The notes beneath the pieces are model-generated. The model had not been told where the DNA came from, searched no databases, and saw nothing but the letters and a program-made list of their open reading frames with translations. Positions 39,062 to 46,997 of a stretch of 57,590 bases of DNA are shown here, in pieces. The position numbers and the translations under genes were made by a program. The stretch lies in the NCBI RefSeq assembly GCF_002723835.1, contig NZ_BEWG01000034.1:38555-96144 (forward strand), written 5' to 3'. Source of the stretch: Mycobacterium sp. shizuoka-1 (lineage in GTDB: Bacteria > Actinomycetota > Actinomycetes > Mycobacteriales > Mycobacteriaceae). How positions within the stretch are numbered: the stretch's first letter is position 1; each line of letters begins with the position of its first letter.

Positions 39062-40396
39062 TCACCGTGCGCGGGTGGCCGCCCGCCGGGTGTAAGCCCG
39101 CACGTTGTCCACAGCGGCAGCGACAGTGGTACGAAAAACCGCTGGATCACCGGTGATATGGGTCAGCATGGCCCCGCCCTGATGGGCGATCACGAGGGCG
39201 GCGGCCAGATGCCGCGGCGAAGCCTCGGCGATCAGATCGCCGCGATCGCGCATCGCGGTCAGACCGTCGACGAACAGGGAAAGCCACTCGTCGTATCCGG
39301 CGACCAGGTCGGCGCGGATCTGTTCGTCGGAGTCGATCAGTTCGCCGGCCAGCGACCCGTATACACAGCCGCCCAGCCGATACACGGTGTCGATTTCGGC
39401 GACACAGGCCTGCGCCCAGCACTGCAGCGAGGCGATGCTGTCGAACCGGCCGAACCGCTCGGCGGTGTGAAAACCCCGGACCTGCTCGCGGCGCACGGCG
39501 ATGACCTCTCGGGTGAGGTCGCGCTTGTCCCGGAAGTAGTGCGACATCTGCGAGCCACTGACCCCCGCCGATGCCCGCACCTCCTCGACGCTGGTTCCGG
39601 TCGCGCCACGCTGGAACATCAGCGCGGCCGTGGTGTCGATGATGCGGGCCCGGGTTTCCCAACCCTTGCGGGTGAACCGAGCACGGGCGACGGCCGGGTG
39701 GTCGACACTGTCGCCGGCGCCGGTCTGCCGCCGCACGCGACGCGGCGGCCGTGGCACCCGCTGCGCCGGATCCGTGGCGAATCCCCGCAGATGGTTCACC
39801 GCGAACCGCAACCCGTCGGCGAGTGGCCATTCCTGGCGATAGGTGAAGGCGATGGCACCGCTGCCCTGGTGGGTGGCCACCAGAACCATCGCCAGCTCGT
39901 GCGGATCGGCCTTCGCGGTCAGGATCCGGCGGTCCTTCATCTGCTGGATCGCCTTCTCGAACAGGGAGATCCACGACCAATAGCCTTGAGCCAGGGTGGC
40001 GCGGGTCTCCGGGTCGGACTTGGCCAGCTGCGCAGCCAGTGCGTGGTAGGTCGGCGTGCCCGCGTAGCCGATGCGACGCAGGTAGCGCAGATTCAGGTCG
40101 ATCCAGGTCTCGAAGTCGTCGAGCGATTCCAGGCCACCGAGCCTGGGCTGACGGTGGAAGTCCAGCACCACCTCGATCTGATGGGTCAGCACCGCGGCGA
40201 TCAGCGCGCGCTTGTCGGGGAAATAGTGGGCAAGCTGCGAACCGCTGATCGACGCCGCCCGACGCAACGTCTCGTTGTTGAGCGCGGAGAGGCCCGCGTC
40301 CAGGATCACGTCGGCCGCGGCCGCCACGATCCGGTCCCGGGTCACCTTGCCCCTGGGGGTCAGGCGCCGCGCATCCTGGGCCGCGGGCGGAGACAT
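39062..40396 (-). CDS. Fused double TetR-family regulator
   Basis: The 444-residue protein is two TetR repressors in one chain. The first DNA-binding domain is about residues 17-63 (LRRAASISGSQLAHYFPDKR) and the second about 247-295 (EEVRASAGVSGSQMSHYFRDKR). Each is followed by its own helical ligand-type domain, with LVATHQGSGAI and LVIAHQGGAML as matching C-terminal segments. The two recognition helices are alike (SGSQ.HYF.DK), so both halves may read the same sequence. Four TGGG-N8-CCCA repeats lie near it and are the likely operators. TAATCT is 6 nt before the ATG. Confidence 0.9.
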   Translation of the reverse strand: MSPPAAQDARRLTPRGKVTRDRIVAAAADVILDAGLSALNNETLRRAASISGSQLAHYFPDKRALIAAVLTHQIEVVLDFHRQPRLGGLESLDDFETWIDLNLRYLRRIGYAGTPTYHALAAQLAKSDPETRATLAQGYWSWISLFEKAIQQMKDRRILTAKADPHELAMVLVATHQGSGAIAFTYRQEWPLADGLRFAVNHLRGFATDPAQRVPRPPRRVRRQTGAGDSVDHPAVARARFTRKGWETRARIIDTTAALMFQRGATGTSVEEVRASAGVSGSQMSHYFRDKRDLTREVIAVRREQVRGFHTAERFGRFDSIASLQCWAQACVAEIDTVYRLGGCVYGSLAGELIDSDEQIRADLVAGYDEWLSLFVDGLTAMRDRGDLIAEASPRHLAAALVIAHQGGAMLTHITGDPAVFRTTVAAAVDNVRAYTRRAATRAR

Positions 40397-40402
40397 CGGC
40401 CT

Positions 40403-40408
40403 AGATTA
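40403..40408 (-). promoter_or_regulatory. Leaderless promoter of the double TetR gene
   Basis: TAATCT on the minus strand ends 6 nt before the ATG at 40396. No TGGG-N8-CCCA site lies here, so autoregulation at this promoter is not indicated. Confidence 0.4.
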
Positions 40409-40462
40409 CCGGCAGTTTTGCCTGTTCACGGGCTCATCGCGCGGTGGTGTCGGGTCGGGTCG

Positions 40463-41335
40463 TCACACGGGTGCCAGTCGCCGGGCCAGGAAGTCGGTCA
40501 TCAGGGCGGCGACGTCGTCGACCGCCGACTCGAGCAGGAAGTGGCCGCCGTCGAGCAGATGAATCTCGGCGTCGGGCGAATCCGCGGCGAAGGCCCTCGC
40601 GCCCGCGGGCCCGAAGATCTCATCCCCACGACCCCACACGGCCAGCACCGGTACCCGGCTCGCGCGAAAGTACTCGTGCACCATCGGATACATCGGCGGA
40701 TTGGTCGCGTAGTCGCCGAACAGGGCGAGCTGGATCTCGGCATTGCCCGGCCGCGACAACAGTGCGTAATCGTGGTGCCAGGCTTCCGGGTCGACGAGCG
40801 TCTCGTCGGCCACCCCGGTCAGGTACTGCCAGCGGGTGGCATCCAGGCTGAGGAATCCTCGTAATGGTGCCTCGGTATCGGGTCCTGGCCGGTCGCGGTA
40901 GGCCCATACCGTCGTCCAGAACTCGTCGACAAAGCCTGCGTCATAGGCATTTCCGTTCTGGCTGACGACGGCGGTGATCGCCGAGGGGTCGGCCAGCGCG
41001 AGACGCCAGCCGACGGGGGCCCCGTAGTCCTGGACATAGATCGCGTACCGGTCAACCCCGATGCCGCGCAGAAGGCCGGCGGTCAACGCCGCCAGCGCGT
41101 CGAAGGTGTAGTCGAACTCGTCGACCGGGGGTGCATCGGACAGCCCGAACCCCAGCATGTCCGGGGCGATCACCCGGTAGCGGTCCGCCAGCTGCGGGAT
41201 CAGCTGCCGGAACATGAACGAGCTGGTCGGGAAGCCATGCAGCAGAACGATTGTCGGCGAGTCGAGATCGCCGGCTTCGCGATAGAAGAGGCGATGGCCG
41301 TCGACGGTGAGGTAGCGGTGGTGAACGCGCGGCAT
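40463..41335 (-). CDS. Alpha/beta hydrolase, epoxide hydrolase/haloalkane dehalogenase-like
   Basis: The 290-residue protein has HGFPTSSFMF as oxyanion segment, and VQDYGAPVG with Asp as the nucleophile, which points to the epoxide hydrolase and haloalkane dehalogenase groups rather than Ser esterases. GRGDEIF and GGHFLLES carry the acid and His. The halide-binding Trp next to the nucleophile in dehalogenases is Tyr here, so epoxide hydrolysis is the more likely reaction. GAGGAAGG lies 7 nt before ATG 41335; the longer GTG form at 41368 is less likely. An operator-like site lies 48 bp upstream. Confidence 0.83.
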   Translation of the reverse strand: MPRVHHRYLTVDGHRLFYREAGDLDSPTIVLLHGFPTSSFMFRQLIPQLADRYRVIAPDMLGFGLSDAPPVDEFDYTFDALAALTAGLLRGIGVDRYAIYVQDYGAPVGWRLALADPSAITAVVSQNGNAYDAGFVDEFWTTVWAYRDRPGPDTEAPLRGFLSLDATRWQYLTGVADETLVDPEAWHHDYALLSRPGNAEIQLALFGDYATNPPMYPMVHEYFRASRVPVLAVWGRGDEIFGPAGARAFAADSPDAEIHLLDGGHFLLESAVDDVAALMTDFLARRLAPV

Positions 41336-41382
41336 GCTGACACCTTCCTCGATGATCAGTCGGCTCACTCATCCCGACAATT

Positions 41383-41398
41383 TGGGTTGTGTAGCCCA
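41383..41398. promoter_or_regulatory. TGGG-N8-CCCA operator before the epoxide hydrolase-like gene
   Basis: TGGG (41383-41386), 8 bases and CCCA (41395-41398), in the 170-bp divergent region. It is 48 bp before the hydrolase ATG. Confidence 0.65.
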
Positions 41399-41467
41399 GT
41401 ATGCCCAACCGCGCCGCGGCGCACCAGCCCCAGTCGTGTTGACCACGGCCGGGGCGTGCCATATTTT

Positions 41468-41483
41468 TGGGTTGAGCAACCCA
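41468..41483. promoter_or_regulatory. TGGG-N8-CCCA operator before the TMEM175-like gene
   Basis: TGGGTT-GAGC-AACCCA (41468-41483) is the most symmetric of the four sites, with 6-bp perfect arms. It ends 22 bp before the GTG of the TMEM175-like gene, where a repressor would block transcription. Confidence 0.7.
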
Positions 41484-41505
41484 GTCAGCGGCACGGGAGA
41501 TCACG

Positions 41506-42090
41506 GTGCGACAGCAGACCACACCCGATCGCGTCAGCCTGTTCTCCGACGGCGTGTTCGCGGTACTCATCACGGTCTTGGTTCTCGAACTCAAGGCCCC
41601 CGAATCGGTGTCGTTCGAGGCGTTGCTTCCCCTGTGGCCCACCGGACTGAGCTATGCGATCAGCTATTTCTTCATCGCGATCGTGTGGGTGAACCATCAT
41701 CACCTCTTCGGCTACGCGCAACAGGCCACTCCGCGGCTGATGTGGTGGAATTTCGCCCACCTGTTCGCGGTGTCGCTGATCCCGTTCACCACCCAGTGGA
41801 TCGCCCAAAGCGAGTTGGCGCCCGCGCCCGTGGCGTTGTACGCGGCGGTCTTTGTGATGGTGAACGTGACCTACCTGGCGCTGTGCTGGGAGGCTGTCGA
41901 TCGGGTCTCGCACCAGGACCTCACCGCGCGGGTACAGAGAATGATGCGCATGCGTTCGTTCATCACCATTGTCGTTTTCGCGGTCGCAGCAGTGGTGGCC
42001 CTGAAATGGCCTTTGGCGGCAACGCTTTTGATCTGCTTGTGCCTCGTCGGCTATCTACGTCCGGACATTCCCGGCGTGAAAGCTAGCTGA
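41506..42090 (+). CDS. TMEM175-like potassium channel protein (DUF1211)
   Basis: The 194-residue protein starts with RVSLFSDGVFAVLITVLVLE, the FSDGVFA motif of TMEM175 channels in the first membrane helix. Five further hydrophobic segments follow, including VNHHHLFGYA and FAHLFAVSLIPFTTQW, both typical. Bacterial members form leaky K+ channels. The GTG start at 41506 has GGGAGA 5 nt upstream. The end overlaps the enoyl-CoA hydratase gene by 8 bases, convergently. Confidence 0.88.
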   Translation: MRQQTTPDRVSLFSDGVFAVLITVLVLELKAPESVSFEALLPLWPTGLSYAISYFFIAIVWVNHHHLFGYAQQATPRLMWWNFAHLFAVSLIPFTTQWIAQSELAPAPVALYAAVFVMVNVTYLALCWEAVDRVSHQDLTARVQRMMRMRSFITIVVFAVAAVVALKWPLAATLLICLCLVGYLRPDIPGVKAS

Positions 42091-42865
42091 ACGTCGGTGC
42101 GCGCTTGGTCAGAAACGCGTCGATGCCCTCACGGCCGTCGGCACTGTCCGCGCACGCCGCGATCAGCCGGCCTTCGGTTTCCATCTGCTCTTCCAGGCCG
42201 CTGCCGAAGGTGGCGAGCATCAGCTTCTTGACCGCACTGCCGGAACCCTTTGCCCCCGAAGCGATCTGCTCGGCCAGCGCCTGGGCCCGGGTCGCCAGAT
42301 CGGCGGTGGGCACCACCTCGGTGACGAGTCCCCAGTCGGCCGCCTCGGCGGCCTTCAACGTCCGGTTGGTCAGCATCAGCTCCTGGGTCCGGCGCACGCC
42401 GATGATCCGCGGCAGGTAGTAGGACGAGCTGCCGTCGGGGCTCAGTCCGGCCTTGGTATAGGCCATCGTGAACGACGCGGTGTCGGCGGCCAGCACCAGA
42501 TCCCCCGCGACGGCCAGGCTGAATCCGGCGCCGGCGGCCACCCCGTTGACCGCGGTGATCAGCACGGCGTCCATCCGGGCCAGAGTGGAGATCGCCCGGT
42601 GCAGATCGTCGGCGATGCCCTTGACGAATCGGCCCGGACCCAACGGGGATGCCGCCATCGCCTTGAGGTCTCCCCCGGCGCAGAAGAACCGGCCGGCCCC
42701 GGTGAGGACCACGGCCTTGATCTCCGGAACGTCGCAGCGCGCGGCGACCTGCGCGAGTTCATGGGTCATGACGTCGTTCATGCCGTTGGCCGCGTCGGGC
42801 CGGTCCAGCACGATCCGCGCGATCGGGCCGGTCTGCTCGAAGGACAGGGTCTGGTAGTCGCTCAC
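42083..42865 (-). CDS. Enoyl-CoA hydratase/isomerase family protein
   Basis: The 260-residue crotonase-fold protein has GAGRFFCAGGDLKAMA as first oxyanion-hole segment and NGVAAGAGFSLAVAGDLVLA as the second. The second catalytic Glu position reads YTKAGLSPDGSSSYYLP, with Asp or Ser where hydratases have Glu, so isomerase or another reaction is possible. GTG 42865 has a TAACGT box 8 nt upstream. It is convergent with TMEM175 and followed upstream by a TetR gene on the same strand, 11 bp away. Confidence 0.87.
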   Translation of the reverse strand: MSDYQTLSFEQTGPIARIVLDRPDAANGMNDVMTHELAQVAARCDVPEIKAVVLTGAGRFFCAGGDLKAMAASPLGPGRFVKGIADDLHRAISTLARMDAVLITAVNGVAAGAGFSLAVAGDLVLAADTASFTMAYTKAGLSPDGSSSYYLPRIIGVRRTQELMLTNRTLKAAEAADWGLVTEVVPTADLATRAQALAEQIASGAKGSGSAVKKLMLATFGSGLEEQMETEGRLIAACADSADGREGIDAFLTKRAPTFS

Positions 42866-42873
42866 GGGTGCGA

Positions 42874-42879
42874 ACGTTA
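42874..42879 (-). promoter_or_regulatory. Leaderless promoter of the enoyl-CoA hydratase gene
   Basis: TAACGT on the minus strand ends 8 nt before GTG 42865 and overlaps the stop of the TetR gene. Confidence 0.35.
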
Positions 42880-43491
42880 GCAATGCCAGCCCAGGATCCG
42901 GAGGGCGGCATCGGCTATTACTGTTGGCGTCTCCGCAGTGCACTCCTCGTTGTCGGAGCGGCGGTTGATCACCGATTCCACCAGGCGGAAGGGTAGGTCG
43001 TCGGCGTCGGCGAAGCCGTCGCACTCCGCGATCACCTGGGCCGCGAGCTCGCGGTAGCGCCTGCGCAGTTCCTCGCGGCTGGCACGGAACTGGGCGAAGC
43101 GCTCGACGCGCAGCTCCGGCAGCAGGTAGAGCGCGCCGAGGTTCCAGCGGCTGCCGCACAGCTGCGAGCAGTCCGCGACCACCAGAGCGTGCAGCCGTTC
43201 CCCGGCCGGGCCGGGTCCATCCACCAGCTCGCCGGCCAGCCGGAGGGCCTCATCGACCGTGCCGGCCAGCAACGCATCGAGGATGTCGTCCTTGGTGGCG
43301 AAGTGGTGATACAGCGACGCCTGGCGCATGCCCACCGCGTCGGCGATCCGTCGCGTCGAGGTGCCGGCGTAGCCGATCGTGGTGAACAGTTCGGCCGCGG
43401 CGTCGAGGATCTCCTCGCGGGCGGTGTTACCGGGTCGGCGGGATTGTTCGAGCCGGGGTCGGCCTCGCCCCTCGTGGCCCCCGCTGCGCAT
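42877..43491 (-). CDS. TetR-family regulator divergent from the DUF1989 operon
   Basis: The 204-residue protein has a TetR N-terminal domain at about residues 25-70: EILDAAAELFTTIGYAGTST and RIADAVGMRQASLYHHFATK. The helical C-terminal domain gives no ligand clue. It is divergent from the three-gene DUF1989/carboxyltransferase operon, and the shared 156-bp gap holds an imperfect inverted repeat, so that operon is its most likely target. The enoyl-CoA hydratase gene downstream could be cotranscribed. Confidence 0.88.
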   Translation of the reverse strand: MRSGGHEGRGRPRLEQSRRPGNTAREEILDAAAELFTTIGYAGTSTRRIADAVGMRQASLYHHFATKDDILDALLAGTVDEALRLAGELVDGPGPAGERLHALVVADCSQLCGSRWNLGALYLLPELRVERFAQFRASREELRRRYRELAAQVIAECDGFADADDLPFRLVESVINRRSDNEECTAETPTVIADAALRILGWHC

Positions 43492-43526
43492 AGGTCATTG
43501 TCGCATTCACGCGCTGCGGGATTACC

Positions 43527-43574
43527 TGTCATTTGATAGAAATACAGTCAACCCAGACGTTACACCGGCGACAC
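43527..43574. promoter_or_regulatory. Control region of the DUF1989 operon: imperfect repeat and GlnR-like box
   Basis: Positions 43527-43546 (TGTCATTT-GATAG-AAATACA) form an imperfect inverted repeat that could bind the divergent TetR. GTTAC-N6-GACAC (43559-43574) fits the GlnR AC-N9-AC core with one change from GaAAC. Together they would suit an operon controlled by substrate and by nitrogen status. I see no guanidine riboswitch. Confidence 0.35.
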
Positions 43575-43647
43575 CCGGCGGGAACGGCGCCAGGGAAATC
43601 TTTCAATTGACAGTTAATCGGGCTTCGGCCCGGACAGGAGTGACGAC

Positions 43648-44382
43648 ATGACCACCGCGTCGACCGACGGCGCCCGCTCGCACGCGCGGTCCCAGGCCGG
43701 CGGCGCCACCATGCGGGTGCCCGCCCTGCCCGACGGCGTCGACGGGTCCCGGCTGGTCTGGGCCGAGGCCGTCCCGGCCGAGTCCTACGTCTCCCGGGTG
43801 CTCGGCCGCGGCACCCGGCTGAGGTTGTCCGACCCTGACGGCGGCGCCTGCGCGCACCTGCTGTTGTTCCGCGCCGACGCGTCCTGGGAACGGCTCAACG
43901 TCGCCGACACCATGAAGGTGCCGTGGCAGGCCTACCTCGGCGTGGGCCATCCGTTGCTGTCCGACCAGGGGCGCCTGCTGGCGACGGTCGTCGCCGACAC
44001 CTCCGGCCGCCACGACCTGTTGTGCGGGCTGCCGCCCGCCGGCCAGCAGAAGATGCTGCTGGCAGCAGCGAAGCACGGCATGGACATCCGCGACGTCGCG
44101 CCGTCGGCGGCGCTGTTCAAGGGCGTCCGAGTCGAGGACTCCGGCGCGTTGACCTTCACCGGCTCAGCGGGCCCCGGCACCGCGGTCGACCTGCTGATCC
44201 ACCTCCCGGTCATCGTCGCGGTGGTCAACACCGCCCATCCGCTGGATCCCGAACCGGCCACCACCGGGCTGGACATCGTGGCCTGGCGGGCCGATGACGA
44301 GCTGAGCGTTCCGGTCAACACCGATCCGGAGTACTTCCGGGCCCTGTTCAACACCGAATCCACTTGGGCGGCAGCACAATGA
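43648..44382 (+). CDS. DUF1989 protein, urea carboxylase-associated protein 1 type
   Basis: The 244-residue protein matches the UAAP1 type of DUF1989: SWERLNVADTMKVPWQAYLG is its hallmark, and TSGRHDLLCG holds conserved His/Asp/Cys residues. DUF1989 pairs next to guanidine carboxylase were shown to form carboxyguanidine deiminase (CgdAB), which makes allophanate; that is literature knowledge, and this gene is one of such a pair. AGGAG lies 8 nt before the ATG. The stop overlaps the next start by ATGA. Confidence 0.87.
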   Translation: MTTASTDGARSHARSQAGGATMRVPALPDGVDGSRLVWAEAVPAESYVSRVLGRGTRLRLSDPDGGACAHLLLFRADASWERLNVADTMKVPWQAYLGVGHPLLSDQGRLLATVVADTSGRHDLLCGLPPAGQQKMLLAAAKHGMDIRDVAPSAALFKGVRVEDSGALTFTGSAGPGTAVDLLIHLPVIVAVVNTAHPLDPEPATTGLDIVAWRADDELSVPVNTDPEYFRALFNTESTWAAAQ

Positions 44383-44987
44383 GTTCCGACGAGATCGTCG
44401 CGGCCTGCGCACCGTGGTCGGCCGTCCTGCGCGCCGGCCAGTCACTGCAGATCATCGACCTGCACGGCAATCAGGCGGTGGACACATTGTTCTATGCCGT
44501 CGATGGCGACCGGGTGGACCCGGCCGGTCGCTACAGCGCGCAGGCCACCATCGCCGCGCAGCGCAACATCTTCCTGACCACCGGGTCGGTGCTGCGGGCC
44601 GCCGACGGCCGCGCGCTGGTGACGATCGTCGCCGACGAGGTCGGCAACCATGACACCATCGCCGGCGCATGCTCGAAGGAATCCAACACGCTGCGCTACG
44701 GCCACCACACCGTGCATCAGCACGCCTGCGCGGAGAACTTCCTCGCCGAGGCCGCCAAATGGGGAATGGGCAAGCGCGACATCGTCTCCAACGTGAACTT
44801 CTTCATGAATGTGCCGGTGGAGGGCGACGGCACGCTGGGCATCGTCGACGGCCTGTCGGCGCCGGGCAAATCGCTGACGGTCCGCGCCGACACCGACACC
44901 TTGGTGCTGGTGTCCAACTGCCCGCAGATCAACAACCCGTGCAACGGGTTCAACCCCACGCCGGTGCGGATGGTGATCACGGACTGA
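44379..44987 (+). CDS. DUF1989 protein, urea carboxylase-associated protein 2 type
   Basis: The 202-residue protein is of the UAAP2 type: LQIIDLHGNQAVDTLFY at the start, HHTVHQHACAENFLAEAAKWG with several His and a Cys that may bind metal, and CPQINNPCNGFNPTP at the end. It is the expected partner of the preceding protein in carboxyguanidine deiminase. It overlaps both neighbours (ATGA upstream, TGATG downstream), so all three proteins should be made in a fixed ratio. Confidence 0.87.
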   Translation: MSSDEIVAACAPWSAVLRAGQSLQIIDLHGNQAVDTLFYAVDGDRVDPAGRYSAQATIAAQRNIFLTTGSVLRAADGRALVTIVADEVGNHDTIAGACSKESNTLRYGHHTVHQHACAENFLAEAAKWGMGKRDIVSNVNFFMNVPVEGDGTLGIVDGLSAPGKSLTVRADTDTLVLVSNCPQINNPCNGFNPTPVRMVITD

Positions 44988-46987
44988 TGACAACCATCGA
45001 GGTGGTGCGGCCGGGAATGCTGACCACCGTCCAGGACTGGCCCGGCCGCGTCGGCTACTGGCATATCGGGGTGCCGCCGTCGGGCCCGATGGACGACCTG
45101 TCTTTCCGGATCGGCAACCAGGTGCTGGGCAACCCCGAGGGTGCCGCCGGCCTGGAATGCACGAAAGCCGGTCCGGCCCTGCGGTTTCCCGAGGGCGGCC
45201 GGGTCTGCATCACTGGTGCGGCCGCCCCCGTGACCCTGGACGGCCTGCCGGTCCCGCAGTGGCAATCGATCACCGTTGCGGTCGGCGGCGTGCTGGATGT
45301 CGGGATGGTGCCCGGCCCGGGCATGCGCTGCTACGTACTGATCGCCGGCGGCGTCCGCGAGCCCGAATATCTCGGCAGCACAGCGACCTTCACCCTGGGC
45401 TGCTTCGGCGGCCATGACGGTCGGCCGCTGCGCGAGGGTGATGTACTGACCGCGGCCACCGATCCCGGCCCGGCGTCGGCGCGCCCGGCCCGCGCCGCCA
45501 TCGACCAGCAGCCGGCCATCGGTCACCACTGGCAGGTCGCCGTCACCGAAGGTCCGCACGGGGCACCGGAATTCTTCACCCGCGCCGACATCGCCACACT
45601 GATCGGCACCGACTACACCGTGCATTTCAATTCCGACCGCACCGGTGTGCGACTGATGGGTCCCAAACCGCAGTGGGCCCGCACCGACGGCGGCGAGGCT
45701 GGGCTGCACCCGTCCAACATCCACGACAACGCTTACTGCGTCGGTACATTGGACTTCACCGGCGACACCCCGATCCTGCTCGGCCCGGACGGGCCCAGCC
45801 TGGGCGGGTTCGTGTGCCCGGTCACCGTGGTGCGCGGCGATCGCTGGAAGCTCGGGCAGATGGCACCCGGCGACACCGTGCGATTCGTGCCGGTCCGGGC
45901 CGACCGTGCCCCGTCCCTGGGCACCATCGATGCCAACCGCCGCGCGTCGATGCCGTTGGTGATCTCCACCTCCAGCGACGCCGACGACGGCGTACTGGCC
46001 CGGTTCGTCGGCGCCGAGGGTACCGACGTCACCGTGCGCCGCGACGGCGACGGCGGCCTGCTCGTCGAGTACGGGCCGATGGTGCTCGACCTGGCGATGC
46101 GCGCACGCGTCCACGTGCTCTACGAATCACTTACTGCCAGTGCGATTCCCGGCGTCACCGAACTGACCCCCGGGGTGCGCTCACTGCAGGTGCAGTTCGA
46201 CCCCGCGATCGTGAGCATGCGCGAGTTGGTGGACCTGCTGGCGCGCACCGAGGAGTCACTGCCGGCCACCGACGAACTGGTGGTGCCCAGCCGAAGCGTC
46301 CGCCTTCCGCTGTCGTGGGACGACCCGGCCACCCACGAGGCGATCCAGCGCTACATCCACGGCGTGCGCGCCGACGCCCCCTGGTGCCCGTGGAACATCG
46401 AATTCATCCGCCGCATCAACGGTTTGACCGACGTCGAGCAGGTGCACGACATCGTCTACGACGCGCAGTACCTGGTCCTCGGCCTGGGCGACGTCTACCT
46501 CGGCGCGCCGGTGGCCACTCCCCTGGACCCCCGACACCGCCTGGTGACCACCAAGTACAACCCCGCGCGAACCTGGACTCCGGAGAACGCCGTCGGCATC
46601 GGCGGGGCCTACCTGTGCATCTACGGCATGGAGGGCCCCGGCGGCTACCAGTTCGTCGGACGCACCACCCAGGTGTGGAATCACCGCCATCCCCTGGACT
46701 CCCGGTCCTTCGAACCCGGAACTCCTTGGCTGTTGCGGTATTTCGACCGGATCAGCTTCTACCCGGTCAGCGCCGAGGAACTGCTGGACCTGCGCGCCGA
46801 CATGGCCGCAGGCCGCGGCGACGTCGACATCACCGACGGCACCTTCTCGATGGCCGACTACCAGCGGTTCCTGACCGACAACGCCGAAGGCATCGGCGAA
46901 TTCCGGGCGCAACAGGCACAGGCGTTCGCCGCCGAACGGCGCGCGTGGGACCGGGCAGGCGAATTCGCCGGCCAACTCGCCAGCTGA
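44987..46987 (+). CDS. Stand-alone carboxyltransferase half of urea/guanidine carboxylase
   Basis: The 666-residue protein equals the middle of urea/guanidine carboxylase. Residues 1-310 are the AHS2/KipA-like part (TTVQDWPGRVGYWHIGVPPS), and about 340-600 the AHS1/KipI-like part, with NPARTWTPENAVGIGG and GMEGPGGYQFVGRTTQVWN, close to the carboxylase rather than to PxpBC. The tail ending FAAERRAWDRAGEFA matches the linker before the biotin carrier domain. There is no biotin carboxylase domain, no carrier domain and no biotinylated MKM motif. The open frame before 44987 is a shadow of the DUF1989 gene. A 5-oxoprolinase-type activity is an alternative, but no pxpA is present. Confidence 0.85.
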   Translation: MTTIEVVRPGMLTTVQDWPGRVGYWHIGVPPSGPMDDLSFRIGNQVLGNPEGAAGLECTKAGPALRFPEGGRVCITGAAAPVTLDGLPVPQWQSITVAVGGVLDVGMVPGPGMRCYVLIAGGVREPEYLGSTATFTLGCFGGHDGRPLREGDVLTAATDPGPASARPARAAIDQQPAIGHHWQVAVTEGPHGAPEFFTRADIATLIGTDYTVHFNSDRTGVRLMGPKPQWARTDGGEAGLHPSNIHDNAYCVGTLDFTGDTPILLGPDGPSLGGFVCPVTVVRGDRWKLGQMAPGDTVRFVPVRADRAPSLGTIDANRRASMPLVISTSSDADDGVLARFVGAEGTDVTVRRDGDGGLLVEYGPMVLDLAMRARVHVLYESLTASAIPGVTELTPGVRSLQVQFDPAIVSMRELVDLLARTEESLPATDELVVPSRSVRLPLSWDDPATHEAIQRYIHGVRADAPWCPWNIEFIRRINGLTDVEQVHDIVYDAQYLVLGLGDVYLGAPVATPLDPRHRLVTTKYNPARTWTPENAVGIGGAYLCIYGMEGPGGYQFVGRTTQVWNHRHPLDSRSFEPGTPWLLRYFDRISFYPVSAEELLDLRADMAAGRGDVDITDGTFSMADYQRFLTDNAEGIGEFRAQQAQAFAAERRAWDRAGEFAGQLAS

Positions 46988-46997
46988 CGACGCCGAT

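Noticed and set aside
43492..43647. Guanidine riboswitch (ykkC types) before the DUF1989 operon
   Set aside because: I looked for the conserved cores of guanidine-I, -II and -III and found none in this gap; only GC-rich stems without the invariant bases.
44669..44986. 106-codon N-terminal extension of the carboxyltransferase protein
   Set aside because: This part is an Arg/Gly-rich shadow inside the DUF1989 gene; the ATG at 44987 gives the normal start of the AHS2 domain.
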